From NCBI GenBank assembly GCA_025504975.1, contig JANUWI010000018.1:496001-560000 (forward strand): a stretch of DNA of 64,000 bases, read 5' to 3'. The notes beneath the pieces were generated by a model. The model saw only the letters and a list, made by a program, of their open reading frames with translations. It had not been told where the DNA came from and made no database searches. A program made the position numbers and the translations under genes. Below, one piece after another: positions 30,890 to 42,483 of the stretch (position 1 is its first letter; the number at the start of each line of letters is the position of its first letter). This DNA comes from Plenodomus lindquistii. Taxonomy: Eukaryota; Ascomycota; Dothideomycetes; Pleosporales; Leptosphaeriaceae.

Positions 30890-32417
30890 TCACACCGTTG
30901 TGGTCCGTGCTACCTTCTTACTGCGTCCCTCTGTTACAACTTCCAGGCGAGTTCCTGCGGTGCTGATATTGTCAATGACGGATGTATCATTGATCAGCAG
31001 CCCCTCAGCTGCAACCTCATCATCTTCGATCCAGCCATAAAGCTCATCGGAGTTCGGCTCCTCGCCAGCATCTTGGTCGATCTCTGCTGCAGGCCTCTTG
31101 GGCGGCCTCGCATGAGTGAAAGTGACTACTGGAGCGGTGATATTGTCCGCAGGTATGTTCAGGTCTTGGAGACCAGACTGTAACACATCAGCGGTAGAAC
31201 GTGACACATTGTGCCATTTGAGTCGTCGTGGTTGCAGAATGGGCAAACGATATACGCTAACTTACGTGCTCGATAGTGAAGGCAACCACGGTGCCCACGC
31301 CACCTTCCTCGGCGAGACTTACGCCATTGGCTTTGGTAAGGCCCACGAAACGCGCTCTTTGCAACCGAGCAGCCTCTGCTTTGTCGTTCGAGTTTTCAGT
31401 CCGCATCCAGTCCCTGAACAGAACCAGACGAGTAGAGATGCCGTTCTCCCATTCCATCCCAGACATTGCAGGTACCAAGACTGCTCTCGACGAGCCTCGC
31501 ATGCGGGTAATGGTCTGACTTGTGATGAGCAGCGCAATATCGTGCGTTGCAGCGAACCTGGTGAATGTTGAGATCAAGTCGTTGATGATGGCAAACCTAC
31601 GGCCTGCAGCCCACCGTGACTGTTCTGTCTTGACTTTGGCCTGGCGATCATCTGAATTGCGGGGATATGCATTGTCAACGAGAGTTGCGAGCGAATCCAC
31701 AATGACCACGCTCGTATTCCGAGGAGGGAATGAGGCAGGCGAAGGTATAAACAATGCTAGCAGATGGGCAAGCGTTGGCGCAGCAATGTAGTGAAGGCGG
31801 CTGCGCATGTCATCTTGGATGGTTCCAGATGGTGCAGTCAAATTGCTTCCAGGCTCGCACGAAGATTGTTGCGGGCTGTTCAACAGCGCACTCTCGAATC
31901 GCTCCCTCACAAGAGGTGCACATGCAGCATCTGCTGGTTGTAAGACTTGATGCAAGGCATTCACGGTGCGCTGACCTCTGGGCTCGCGCCCTGCTAGTAC
32001 GTACCAACCCAAACCGCATGTTGGCCGTCGCGCATTGCAGAAACGGCAGCGTGTATCCTGAATCCACTTTAGTCATTGTCTCTCTGGGGAAGCTGCGGGT
32101 CGCAAGCAGGCTTCATTTACCCAAGCGACGTCTTTCCTAGGCCGGACGGGCCGAAGATCTCTGTCACCTTTCCGCGCCTGTAGCCTCCGGCAGCGTCATG
32201 GCCCGGGAGGCTCGGCGCGGACAGGACCTTGTCGAGCTGGGAAAGACCCGTCGACACTGTACGGGCGCCGCGGGCACCGAGGTTGTGGAGGGCTTGGGAG
32301 GCCGAGACAGTGGGCAGCCTGTCTGCATAGAGGTCAGATCAGGTAGCGTGTGTAGAAAGACGGGCATGTCCGCATACGCATCGAGGGCGATGGCTGTTGT
32401 GCATCTTGGCCAGCCAT
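30890..32417 (-). CDS. Rad51-paralogue recombination protein (RecA family)
   Basis: Five exons (32417-32378, 32322-32121, 32066-32005, 31930-31266, 31177-30890) encode 418 residues. The first exon is only 40 nt. The N-terminal part RLPTVSASQALHNLG and STGLSQLDKVL leads to the Walker A motif GPSGLGKT at about residue 72-79. The next exon gives the helix after the P-loop and HAVWVD. Walker B is TSVVIVDSLATL, followed by LLITSQTITRM, the segment after it in Rad51-type ATPases. This is a mediator of homologous recombination in the nucleus, of the Rad55/Rad57/XRCC-type rather than Rad51 itself, as it lacks the N-terminal HhH domain. The acidic C-terminal exon is unusual. Which paralogue it is cannot be fixed here. 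Confidence 0.83.
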
Positions 32418-32943
32418 GTTCTTGTGGAGCAGCGGCAGTGCGAGATGTTGACTCGAGGCCAATTAGTTGTGGGCGCTACACCTATTTTCGTGCTATGGCG
32501 TGGCGTTGCAATACAGTACATGACGCGACGCGTAGTGCTGCTAGACGTTGACACGCCGATGTTGATGTTGCCGTGGAAGGCGATGAAAGGAAGTCGCGAC
32601 CACGACCCTGGACCCCGCCTTCCTCCTTCGCGTGGGTAGCGCGATGTCACGCGAAAACACGAGGACATGACTCAGCTCCTCAGCTCCTCCCCACCGTCCT
32701 CCCTCATCTCCATGATCCATCGCATCGCGCCCAATTGCAGACCTCGATGCTCGTGGAATACGCCGCATTCCTCTCAGTCAAATCCTTCAGCCACTGGCAG
32801 GTCACCTTCTCCGTACGTCGTAGCGTGTGGCTTGGCTGGATTCCTGGGCATGCATTAGCGATAAGAGCCTCCTGCGTTTTCATCAGGCATACATCGTCAG
32901 AACGACTGCTTGCATCAACCTGCGACCACGTGAGAACTGCATC
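32418..32943. promoter_or_regulatory. divergent promoter, Rad51 paralogue / MOSC gene
   Basis: 526 bp separate the two divergent start codons. No clear TATA element; the plus-strand frame running into the MOSC gene from 32827 begins with a GCATGGC-type ATG in a poor position and is probably leader. Confidence 0.5.
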
Positions 32944-34448
32944 ATGTCCGTCGCCACTGCACGCAATCACGACATCCTCGACACAATTCAACAACTCCTC
33001 TACGATGCTGGCCTCGACTTTTCATTCAGGACTTGGTTCATCACTTTCCTCATCTCCCTCTCACCTCTCATCTTCCTCCTGGCACTGGCTCTGACACAAG
33101 GCGAACGTCGTCTTCCTCCTCCTGCTGGATGCAGGAAGCTTGGTCTCAAAGGCCACGGCAATCTCGAGGATCAGTACTCGAAGAAATATGCCAAGGGTGG
33201 CGAACCCACCACAGCGAAGCCATGGACCATTAAAGCTCTTTTCGTTTATCCCTTCAAGTCGTGTGCAGCTGTCGAATTGGAGAAAAGTGAAGTCATTCGC
33301 ACTGGAATGAAGTATGACCGCGAGTTTACCTTTGCCCAGCAAGTTACAAGCTTGCCCTCCCTAGATGGCAGAGTCACGAGTGAATGGCAATTCATGACTT
33401 TACGCAAGTTTCCGCGTCTTTCCAAGGTTGAACCTGAGATATGGGTGCCAGATCCATCAGCACAAGATTACCGCGAGGATGGAGAATGGGTCAAGAGCGA
33501 AGGCTGCATTGTTGTCCGGTTCCCCTTTTCGCCAGACACGGATCTTTCAATCCAAGGCATCTTAAATTACGGCAAGCTTCTCGCCGCAAAGCTTTCAAGG
33601 AAGTCGGAGCCCATGTTGGAATTCCGTGTGCCCTTCAACCCGACCAAAGAGCGAGCAAAGAGCAAGGGATACCGGAACGAAGTACTGAAGATTATCAAAG
33701 ACAGTCCGGTCGCACTCAATGTGGGCTCTGAGATTGATCATGAGACCCTGGCGAAATTGAGGTATACCTTGGGAGCTGCAAATCCTATCACACTTTTCAG
33801 GATTGACACAAACAAATACCGCGAAGTATACAGAAACGCACCGAAGAAGCAGGATGTAGGGTTCCAGACAGTCATTGGCCTACAAGATGATGTAAGTCAA
33901 GATCCCCACGCGGATCACTCATGAGCATGGCTCTTTGTGAATTAAAGTTTTCCTGACCGCTATCTCAGTATCCCCTACATATTTTGAATCTCGCCTCGGT
34001 ACACCACGTAGCCGCTGAGATCGACAAGCAAAGGCAAAGCAAATACGTCTGGCAAAATCACCTAACCCTTCTCAATGCCCTCCGCTTCCGCGCAAACATC
34101 TACATCACCGGTCCTCCTGCTTTTGACGAGGACAATTGGACCAAAGCGCGTATCTCGAGGTCCGAAACTTCTGGAGAGAGAACCTCAGTTGATCTGCACG
34201 TGTCGTGCCGTGCGACACGCTGTAAATTGCCTAACGTCGACCCTGAGACTGGTATTGCGGATCGGAATGAGCCGCTCACGACTATGCGAAAGTACCGCAT
34301 TATTGATGAGGGAAATTCTAGCCCTTGTTTGGGTATGCATGTAACTCCGCTAGCGGAGGGATTTGTTGGCGTAGGCGACCGCGTCGAGGTGCTGGAAATA
34401 GGCGAGCACTATCATCTTAGTGCCGATGGACCTATCGTTCACGGGTAG
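32944..34448 (+). CDS. MOSC-domain molybdenum-cofactor sulfurase-like / mARC-type protein
   Basis: Two exons (32944-33891, 33969-34448; 77-bp intron with GTAAGT donor, phase 0) encode 475 residues. The N-terminus holds a membrane helix (TWFITFLISLSPLIFLLALA). A MOSC N-terminal beta-barrel follows (IKALFVYPFKSCAAVEL). The MOSC domain carries the signature Cys region CRATRCKLPNVDPETG and a GVGDRVEVLE end. This is the layout of membrane-anchored MOSC oxidoreductases such as mARC, which reduce N-hydroxylated compounds using molybdenum cofactor and an electron-donor partner. Likely in the mitochondrial outer or ER membrane by analogy. An ATG upstream at 32827 is in frame but gives an unlikely leader. 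Confidence 0.87.
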
Positions 34449-35636
34449 TCGCATCGTGGTAATTATATACGTATAGAAGATGCGGACAACGTCTCTTGAT
34501 ACTGGAGAGGAGGACTTACGTTCTCTGAGCAGACACAGATTGCAATAAATGTGACGCATATCGTACCATCTCTCTTTGTGAGTGCTCCTCCATGAACTCG
34601 GTTCCTCCTGGCTATTCGCCTCGTCTACCAAATGCTCACGCTCCCGAATGTATGATCGTGCCTTGAACGACCGTACTTTGTGAATCCTCTGGCCCACGCG
34701 GTACATGGGTAACAGGCAATACAATAATATACAGGCGACCCATCATCTATCGAAGATGCGCAATTTACTCGTTCAACACTTGCCGGAGAAGCCGACTTCC
34801 ACGACGCGAATCTTGCACACATGTATTCAACTGAACCGCAATGCTGCCACTGGAGCCGCTACTAAACTTCGAACAACTTCTTCTGAGTACACCAAAAGGG
34901 ACCAGATCGATGATTATAAAGTAGTAATAACGTATGGACCCCAGAGAGAACAACTGCATATCGAATCACTGCTAAACCATTGCTGCAAGGACTTCGCGCC
35001 TACAGGGGGGATATGTATCTCTTGCGACGACGCTGCGCCAGTGCCTCTTAAAGAAGCAATCTAGTCAAGGATCCCTAGGGAGGACGGTGTTTTTTATCAG
35101 AGTACTGACGTTGGTGACATCGCCCTATCTCCCGTGGTCGTTTCTTGCCTTGGGTCGCACGAAAGCTTCACGTGTAGACTATCAATGGCGTTTATTACTG
35201 CGGCCAAAGTCCCGCAAGGCAGCTGGGCTAAATTAGTAACGGTGTGGTGCAAAGCTTCCTTTATTCGTACGTAGAGATTGGTTCGGTTATATACTACCAC
35301 AAAACACAGACGTAGACACAATTACGAAGCGATAAATTGTGTACAAAAATCTACATCTGTATGGAACATCACTTCAAGCATATACTGAGCAGCGAAGCAA
35401 GTCTTTTGCATCGTGTATACGCTCAGCAGCGACCCGGGAGACTACATCCAAATCAAAGCGCATGTGTCACACCCTCGCTTAGAGGCCAGAATGCAGAAAC
35501 GAAGATCCGAGACTGTTGGTAAAGGGTATAGACTGTACTCCAAACACCCCTAACGACAAAAGAAATCACAACGACTGTCGGACGAAGGCCAGATCCAAGT
35601 CACAACTAGGGCTTAAAAGGTTGGATCAAAAGGCCG
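34449..35636. other. convergent intergenic region, no gene seen
   Basis: 3' flanks of the MOSC gene and the next minus-strand gene. Frames of 60-120 codons overlap on both strands and show no domains. Confidence 0.55.
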
Positions 35637-36911
35637 TTAGGAGAACCACGTTGGCTGCTGCTGTGCATACGCGCTCCGACCCATATCCTCGTCATCTCTG
35701 TACTCATCGACATTGAATTTTGAGCCTAGGGCTTCTTGCGCTTCCTTGAGCATTGCGCTCATCTGACTGCTCATCCGCCGCATTCGCGCATCTTCTTCCA
35801 GCTCTTCTTGTCGCACTCTGTTGATGAGTCGCTGACTTTCTTGTGGCAGAGGAGACTTGGAGAATGGGCTCTTTCGATTCTTGGCGGGATCTTCGGGGGC
35901 AATAGGTGAGCCGTAGCTCTGACGGCTGTACGAGCGTTGACGTGTATGTGGACTCGAAAGGAAGGACGTCCTGTCCATGGTTGAGCGACGTGATACTGGG
36001 ATGAGCGAGGGTCGTTTGGCTGAAGGGGTTGATGTGCCGGCTCGCGAGATGGGACGCGGGATGTGGGAGGGTGAGATGCGGTGATCTGGGATGCGGCGTT
36101 CGGCGAGACGGGGCGTTGAGGGGCGGGACTTGGTTTCGCCATTGTTGCCGACGACGACCCAACTGTCTGCTGTGCGGAGGCGCTTGGCCATTCTGGGGCG
36201 TTCGTCCTGAACCGAGTCGAGTGAGCGTACGCCGTAGTCATCGGCGGGAGAGTCGCTGGGTGTCATTTGCTGGACCGCGCCGGTGAATTGGAAAACCGAT
36301 GGGCCGTCGTGCAGTCCCAGCTTTGCCGCAATCTCATGCTGCGAGTCCACTTTGTACTTGGGACCACTCCCTGCTTGGAACCCGCGAAACGGGACGGTGC
36401 AGAACTGAAACAGCTTGCCCGCCACGCCTCCCACAAGCCCCATGATGGACCACGACTTGCCGCCATTTGGCGTGGCCATCATCTCGTCCTCGGCTGGCCG
36501 CTTCACCGCACCCCCGTAAGGCGTTGGCGGTACCGACCAGCTCCCACGCTGTTTCTGAAGCTGGAAGTAGTCGTCGTAGTCTCCATTCTGTCGCGATGTT
36601 CGCGATGTATCGTCCATGCCGCCGCGCGCAAGCTCATAGCGGTCGTGTGCAAGCGGAGGGGGGCTTCTGGCGTCGAAGCCGCGAGAGTTTGTCAACGAGT
36701 TGCTGTCCCAGAACGAGGGTGCGCCATCTCGGATGCGCTTGTGGGTCGCGTAGTCGGCTGTGCCAGTCACCTGGCGTCCCGAGGTTTCAGTCGCAGAGGA
36801 ACAGCGCGGGTTCGTGTCGAGAGAAGTCGTGTATGGTTCGCGACGCCCAAGCGACGAAGAGGGAGAGTAAAGCCCGGGCGCCTCGTTTGGGTAGCGCGCC
36901 GCAGTCCCCAT
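35637..36911 (-). CDS. conserved-type hypothetical nuclear protein
   Basis: A single exon of 424 residues from ATG 36911. It is largely disordered and basic. A hydrophobic conserved-looking block (SWSIMGLVGGVAGKLFQFCT followed by VPFRGFQAGSG) lies near residue 155. A Ser/Arg-rich middle contains PRPISRAGTSTPSAKRPSLI. A charged C-terminal helix (QRLINRVRQEELEEDARMRR) is suited to coiled-coil interaction. I do not recognise a named family. The composition resembles filamentous-ascomycete nuclear-pore or chromatin-associated proteins, but that is only an impression. The frame is uninterrupted and strongly biased, so the gene itself is secure. Confidence 0.78.
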   Translation of the reverse strand: MGTAARYPNEAPGLYSPSSSLGRREPYTTSLDTNPRCSSATETSGRQVTGTADYATHKRIRDGAPSFWDSNSLTNSRGFDARSPPPLAHDRYELARGGMDDTSRTSRQNGDYDDYFQLQKQRGSWSVPPTPYGGAVKRPAEDEMMATPNGGKSWSIMGLVGGVAGKLFQFCTVPFRGFQAGSGPKYKVDSQHEIAAKLGLHDGPSVFQFTGAVQQMTPSDSPADDYGVRSLDSVQDERPRMAKRLRTADSWVVVGNNGETKSRPSTPRLAERRIPDHRISPSHIPRPISRAGTSTPSAKRPSLIPVSRRSTMDRTSFLSSPHTRQRSYSRQSYGSPIAPEDPAKNRKSPFSKSPLPQESQRLINRVRQEELEEDARMRRMSSQMSAMLKEAQEALGSKFNVDEYRDDEDMGRSAYAQQQPTWFS

Positions 36912-37372
36912 TTGTCCTGTTGCCTGCGACGTAGGGTCAAGTAGGAAAGCGATAGGATGATGTTAGACAGAGCAACTGCGCAACTTTGCACTCTGATACT
37001 GCCCGATGCTGCAGCTGCCCGCACCGTGTGTGGACTGGCTAGAGGTGCATGGCAGACGGCGCGAATCGTAGTGACGTTGGCCGCTGCTGGTGATGAAACG
37101 TCGGCCCTGATTGTTTAGCTGGTGCCGCTGTCTGGGAAACCAAGCCGGCCGGCCCCAATCCTAGTGTCGATCCCTTCCCGCTGCGCTACCAACGGCATTA
37201 GTGTCACCGACCCTGAACTACATCACGTTTGTACGAGCAAGTGAAGCAAAACATCTCCCTATCCTGACAGGTGATATTGCGGGCAAAAGCATTCATAGAG
37301 CGGCCTGACGCCCCATGTCCCTGGGTATACGATGACCTAGTAACGCGAATCGACTGTGGGTGCTGTGCTGCC
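36912..37372. other. intergenic region, no gene seen
   Basis: Upstream region of the preceding minus-strand gene and 3' flank of ADA2. Nothing recognisable. Confidence 0.55.
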
Positions 37373-38952
37373 TCAGCCCCTCGCAATCCAACCACTGTGC
37401 ACCATGTAATCAAACAGCTGAGCCGACTTTGCAGCATCGATCTTGAGAAGTTCCTTGGCGGCCTTCTTCTTCAAGGTACCGCCATTGCTAAGAGCGGCTC
37501 GCAGCAAAGTTTCCTTCAATACAAGGAACGACTTGGGCATGATTCGTAGTGTGCTGCATATGTCAATTTCCTCTGGCGTGAGCAGCTGAAGGTCTGCCTT
37601 GGACTCTTTGCCAAACTTCAGGGGCACCGTGTTCGGCAGCGCTTTGGGCGCGAACTTGGCCTTTGTGTGCGCAACGCCGTTTGTGCCATTGGCATCCGGA
37701 GGGGGTGTGCTAAGCCCGCTGCTCTGCTTGATGTGCATGGGCAGGTCGTGGGCGAGCAAAGCAGTGGCTGCGTGAGGTTGCTCAAAAGGCGGCGTGGGCT
37801 TTCCGATCCTGCTGGAAGCTAGGCGGTCGAATTGGCCAAGCGGCGGCGCTCGAGTCTGACGTTGTTGCTTTTCCTGTTCGTACTTCTCCCCGGCCCTCAG
37901 GCTCGTGATCTGCATATGCCTCCACTCCTGTAGTTGTGAGATGGCCTGGCGGAGGTTGTGCTCGTACTCGAGATCTTTGCAAAACACGTCGAAATCTGCG
38001 TGCTGCATCATCCTCGCAAATGGCTTCGCCTTGTTCATCAAGTCCCTCTCTTCTTTGGTCCGCTTCTTGTCCGCTAATTGGTTCTTTTTGTACTCGAGCA
38101 ACTGATGCTCGAAGATGATCTTCTTTCTTTCTACTCGAGCATCCAATCGAGAATTGTAGATTTCCATTATGATCATTTTCAATTCCATCTCGGGCTCCGT
38201 CTCGCCCGTCCTGGGATTTACACCGTCACCTGGCTCAAACGACATGTGCTGGACTGCCTCCTCAGCTTCATTAAAGTACTCGGTTTCGAACTCCAGACGC
38301 CCGGGCATGTATCCTTGAACCTCATGGCAGGCGGGAACACTAGCCGTGGGCTTCTGCTTGGGTGTGGCTGGTGGTGCAGTGGCGGCAGCTTCCTTCTTCT
38401 GCTCGATTCTCCGCTTCTTGTTGGCTTGGAATTCATCTCGACGTATGCGTTTGCTCAGGGCAGTATCGTCTTTGCTGCAGTGCTCTGGCAATGGAAACTT
38501 TGAACTGTCGACATATGTGTTGATGTAGTGGTCGCGAACTTCGTCTCGTTCGCGGTAGCCGCCAATGTGGTCTGCAATGTCTGCCCACGATCCCAAACCG
38601 TATGTCTCGGCGCCTTCTAGTAGTGCCAGCTCTTCATCGGCACCCCAGTCTTCGGTGTATATGGGGATTGAATGCTGCTCTATGACTTGGAAGGAATGCG
38701 TGGCAGGCTGATGGTCTCGAGTCGCCTTGCCATCTGAGAAGCAGGGCACGCAGAGGTCGTACTCATGGCAGGTGTCTTCGGCGCAGCGGATGCGGACCTG
38801 CAGGTAGGTGTTAGGTAGGTTGATGGCGTGGTGAAGATAGGTGTCTGTGCGGGACCTACTGTTGATGTGATGTCAGATGAGCACACGTCGCAAACATACT
38901 TGATGCCCCCTTCGGTGCCCCGCGTGCCCGTCTTCTTCTTGATGACGCCCAT
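37373..38952 (-). CDS. ADA2: SAGA complex adaptor ADA2
   Basis: Two exons (38952-38860, 38797-37373; 62-bp intron) encode 505 residues. A ZZ zinc finger lies at about 20-60 (YVCDVCSSDI then CAEDTCHEYDLCVPCF) and is split by the intron. A SANT/Myb domain follows at about 75-125 (DWGADEELALLEGAETYGLG, SWADIADHIG). A basic central coiled region (RKKIIFEHQLLEYKKNQLAD) precedes a C-terminal SWIRM domain (LPKS/ILKETLLRAAL-like region ending QLFDYMVHSGWIARG). This ZZ-SANT-SWIRM order defines Ada2, which potentiates the Gcn5 histone acetyltransferase in SAGA/ADA in the nucleus. It is divergent from SCH9. Confidence 0.95.
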
Positions 38953-39693
38953 GGTGGCCCACTATTATTGGTGCCCAGCGCTACCCAGCAGTGGATGAGG
39001 ATCGCCACACGGGTGATAGGGGCAGTGTGGCAGGCAAATGGTGGTTGCAAGAGGCGGAAGCTGGAGCCGAGGCTGGCAGTGTTGGTGGTCGATTGGTCGA
39101 CGGGGCCGCGGGGGCGCGCCGTGTGTGTGGTGCTGCAGTATTGGATTGCGATTGCGACTGCGACCTCGCCCGGGATTCAGGCGCTGCGATGCATGACTAG
39201 GGGCCGGCTAGAATACATAGGACCATGGGGGGTGGGGAGGGGGGGGGGGCAGCAATGCAGCATCAAACACGACGAGACTGGAAATGAAGGCGTTACAGAC
39301 GGCGCACGCACTGGGGCGGGAGCCAAACAGATTAGTCTACCCAGTGATCAACCACTGACGACGACCTGGGCAACCCCTCGGAGCTCAAACAAGAGAGAGA
39401 GGGCTCGAAACGGCGGCCCTTGCAAACTGGACACTCGGACTGCATCTTGCCACGCTTCCACTCCCTACATACTCTAGCATAGAATCCTCGACTGTGCAGT
39501 GCCCTCCCTCCTCCAGTGCCATCTCACCGCCTCACACGCTCCCCGATATTCTTGCTGGTGCGCGCCCCTCCTCCTCAGCCGCCGCCGCCTGCCCGCCTTC
39601 TCCACCCGCCCACGCCCACGCCCACGCCCAGCTGCCAGCCGCCGCCGCCTGCCATCTGCACCCAAAGCCGACGACCGCTGCGCCGCTGCAATC
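38953..39693. promoter_or_regulatory. divergent promoter, ADA2 / SCH9
   Basis: 741 bp between divergent start codons. It contains a G-run near 39239-39251 and CCCACG hexamer repeats close to the SCH9 start. Frames here are low-complexity translations of those tracts. Confidence 0.55.
39609..39630. repeat. CCCACG hexamer repeat
   Basis: About 3.7 tandem copies of a 6-bp unit, 64-85 bp upstream of the SCH9 ATG, on the coding strand. Confidence 0.85.
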
Positions 39694-41831
39694 ATGTCGT
39701 GGAAGCTCACCAAGAGTGCGTGTGCCGCTTCGAAACAAGCTTCAGGCTGTCTCGGCTAACAAGACACGCAGAGCTCAAGGAGACGCATCTTGCGCCGCTT
39801 GCCAACACCTTCAGTCGCTCATCGTCGACCTCGACAATCGTCGACCAGGCAAAGACGCCCACGGCCGCCAGCAGCGCCGCCTCCCTCGCCGATCCCAAGG
39901 ACAGCAACGGCATTGGTATGCTGACACATTCCGCGCACCCTCATCTATTGCTGACCCAGCGCAGCCGCCTCGGAAGCCAACGCCGCCGCCCCTGCACAGC
40001 CTCTCCGCCCGGGAATCCTCATAGTCACCCTTCACGAGGGCCAGAAATTCTCGCTGCCCGCAGGCGCTGAGCAGGCCTTTGGCGGCGGCAGTCACCATCA
40101 AGGCTCCTTGTCACAAGGCGGCGGGCTCTCAGTCGCCGGATCCATGCGCCCTGGCTCGTCATCACGGAACCCCGTCGTCGGCTCTTACAGCGCCCGCCCA
40201 CAGTCTGCCGCCGGCAGCATCAACGCCGCGCCGACCATCCACGGCCGATACTCGTCAAAACACCTGCCCTATGCTCTAGTCGACTTCGACAAGCAGCAAG
40301 TCTTCATCAATGCAGTCTCTGGAACTCCCGAGAACCCATTGTGGGCTGGTGGCAACACACAATACAAGTTCGATGTGTCCCGAGTTACCGACATGACTGT
40401 ATCGCTTTACATTCGCAACCCCACTGCACCTCCCAACGCTGGCCGCAACGAGGACATCTTCATTGGAACACTCAAGATCCACCCTAGATTCGAGGAGCAA
40501 CGGACAGATGAGAAGTCAAAGAAGGACTCTGTGGGCCAGGCCGGTGCTGAATGGGTGCCTGTTCAGTTCGGGAGTGGTTCCATGAAGATTGGTGTTAATT
40601 TTGTCGAGAACCGACAGGATCGTCTCACCATTGACGATTTCGAGCTTCTCAAGGTGGTCGGTAAGGGCAGCTTTGGCAAGGTCATGCAGGTCCAGTACGT
40701 CTCAGGCGCCTCTTTTGACTCGTTGCATACTTACAGATCGCAGGAAGAAGGACACACATCGCATCTACGCCTGCAAAACCATCCGCAAGGCCCACATCAT
40801 TTCTCGCTCTGAAGTTGCGCACACTCTTGCAGAACGATCTGTACTTGCTCAGATTAACAACCCCTTCATCGTCCCACTGAAGTTTTCTTTCCAATCGCCA
40901 GAGAAGCTGTATTTGGTCTTGGCCTTTGTCAACGGTGGTGAGCTGTTCCATCACCTTCAAAAGGAGCAGCGCTTCGACATTAACCGGGCCCGATTTTATG
41001 CTGCAGAACTACTTTGCGCCCTGGAGTGTCTGCACGGTTTCAATGTCATCTACCGTGATTTGAAGCCAGAGAACATCTTGCTGGATTACACTGGACACAT
41101 CGCTCTCTGCGATTTTGGTCTTTGCAAGCTCGACATGAAGGATGAAGACCGCACAAACAGTAAGTAGGGAAGAGTTCTGCGACACGGGGATCTTTACTAA
41201 TGAAGACTAGCATTCTGTGGAACACCAGAATACCTTGCCCCCGAGCTCCTCACAGGCGCAGGATACACAAAGTCTGTCGATTGGTGGACATTGGGTGTAT
41301 TGCTCTACGAGATGTTGACGGGACTACCGCCATTCTACGATGAGAACACCAACGACATGTACCGCAAAATTCTTACTGAGCCATTGCACTTCCCAGGCCC
41401 TGAGATTGTCCCTCCGGCTGCGAGGGATCTTTTGACTCGTCTGCTGGATCGCAACGCAGAGAAGCGATTAGGAGCAAAGGGTGCGGCGGAAATCAAGGCA
41501 CACTACTTCTTCCACAGCATCGACTGGCGAAAGCTCCTCGAGCGGAAGTACGAGCCTAGTTTCAAGCCCAATGTGGTAAGTGTGAAGCTTGGGCGTGTCT
41601 AGGTGATTTAGTATGCTAATCATGTGACAGGTCGATGCAAAGGACACTGCCAACTTTGACCGCGAATTCACGTCTGAGGCGCCGACCGACTCTTACGTGG
41701 ACGGGCCCATGCTCTCACAGACCATGCAGGCTCAGTTCGCCGGATGGTCGTACAATCGGCCAGTTGCTGGTCTTGGAGATGCTGGTGGATCAGTGAAGGA
41801 CCCGTCATTTGAGAATGTAGCAGGAAGATAG
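39694..41831 (+). CDS. sch9: AGC protein kinase with C2 domain, Sch9 type
   Basis: Six exons (39694-39715, 39772-39915, 39965-40694, 40744-41159, 41211-41575, 41631-41831) encode 625 residues. A C2-like domain starts with GILIVTLHEGQKFSLPAG and includes TGTLKIHPRF-type strands (here IFIGTLKIHPRF). The kinase follows with GKGSFGKV, the catalytic loop YRDLKPEN, DFGLCKL and the activation-loop segment FCGTPEYLAPELL. The AGC tail ends with hydrophobic-motif FAGWSY. C2 plus AGC kinase is the Sch9 arrangement: a nutrient-responsive kinase downstream of TORC1 controlling growth, stress tolerance and ageing. The first exon is 22 nt. The intron at 40695-40743 splits the glycine-rich loop region and uses GTACGT with a CGCAG acceptor, giving KVMQVQKKDT. 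Confidence 0.94.
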
Positions 41832-42483
41832 TGTGAGCGAGCCCTGACCTTTACAGTTCCGGGGGCCTCGGAAAACGGCGTCTGACTTGGTGCTTGGCCA
41901 TGTCCACGGCGATTGTGCCGACACCAGCTCAGCGCGTTATCGGGCTCTGGGTCCACACGTAGACGAGCAGGCGATTGGCGGGATGATTGAGCGCATTTCT
42001 AGCTTTTGGGTTCTGGGACAGAGGGCATCGGCGCTTGAGGCAGCATTCGTGTGAGAAGCCTGGTTAGGCAATACAAGAAAGACATTGCACTTGCATGACT
42101 TTGGTCCCACATGCCCCGGGCGGCTGGTCACGATGAAGCGCGCACATGCGCCTGTGGCATTAGTGAGCAGCCTTGGGTGTGCATTAGTAACGGTCGGCGA
42201 CGGGCGTGACAGGCGCGTGCGAAGTCAGAAAAGTGGTGCCCCTCCTTCCTCAACGGACGAGCTCTGACGCAACGCGGGGGTCTCGGCCGCGCCTGCGACG
42301 TCTCGCTCACGACACCTTGATCAAACTTCTTCAGCTGTCTCTCACTGCACTTTTTTCCCATCAAACTGTGCACTCAATTGACACCTTATCCAACCCAGCT
42401 ACCCAAGTATGCACTCTGCCCATGGAACGTGAATGGCGGCCTGACCACGTGCTGATCCCACCCAGCTCTCTCTAGCACACATC
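41832..42483. other. intergenic region and promoter of the G6P isomerase gene
   Basis: SCH9 3' flank and the upstream region of the isomerase gene; pyrimidine-rich just before the ATG (CTCTCTCTAGCACACATC). No separate gene. Confidence 0.6.
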
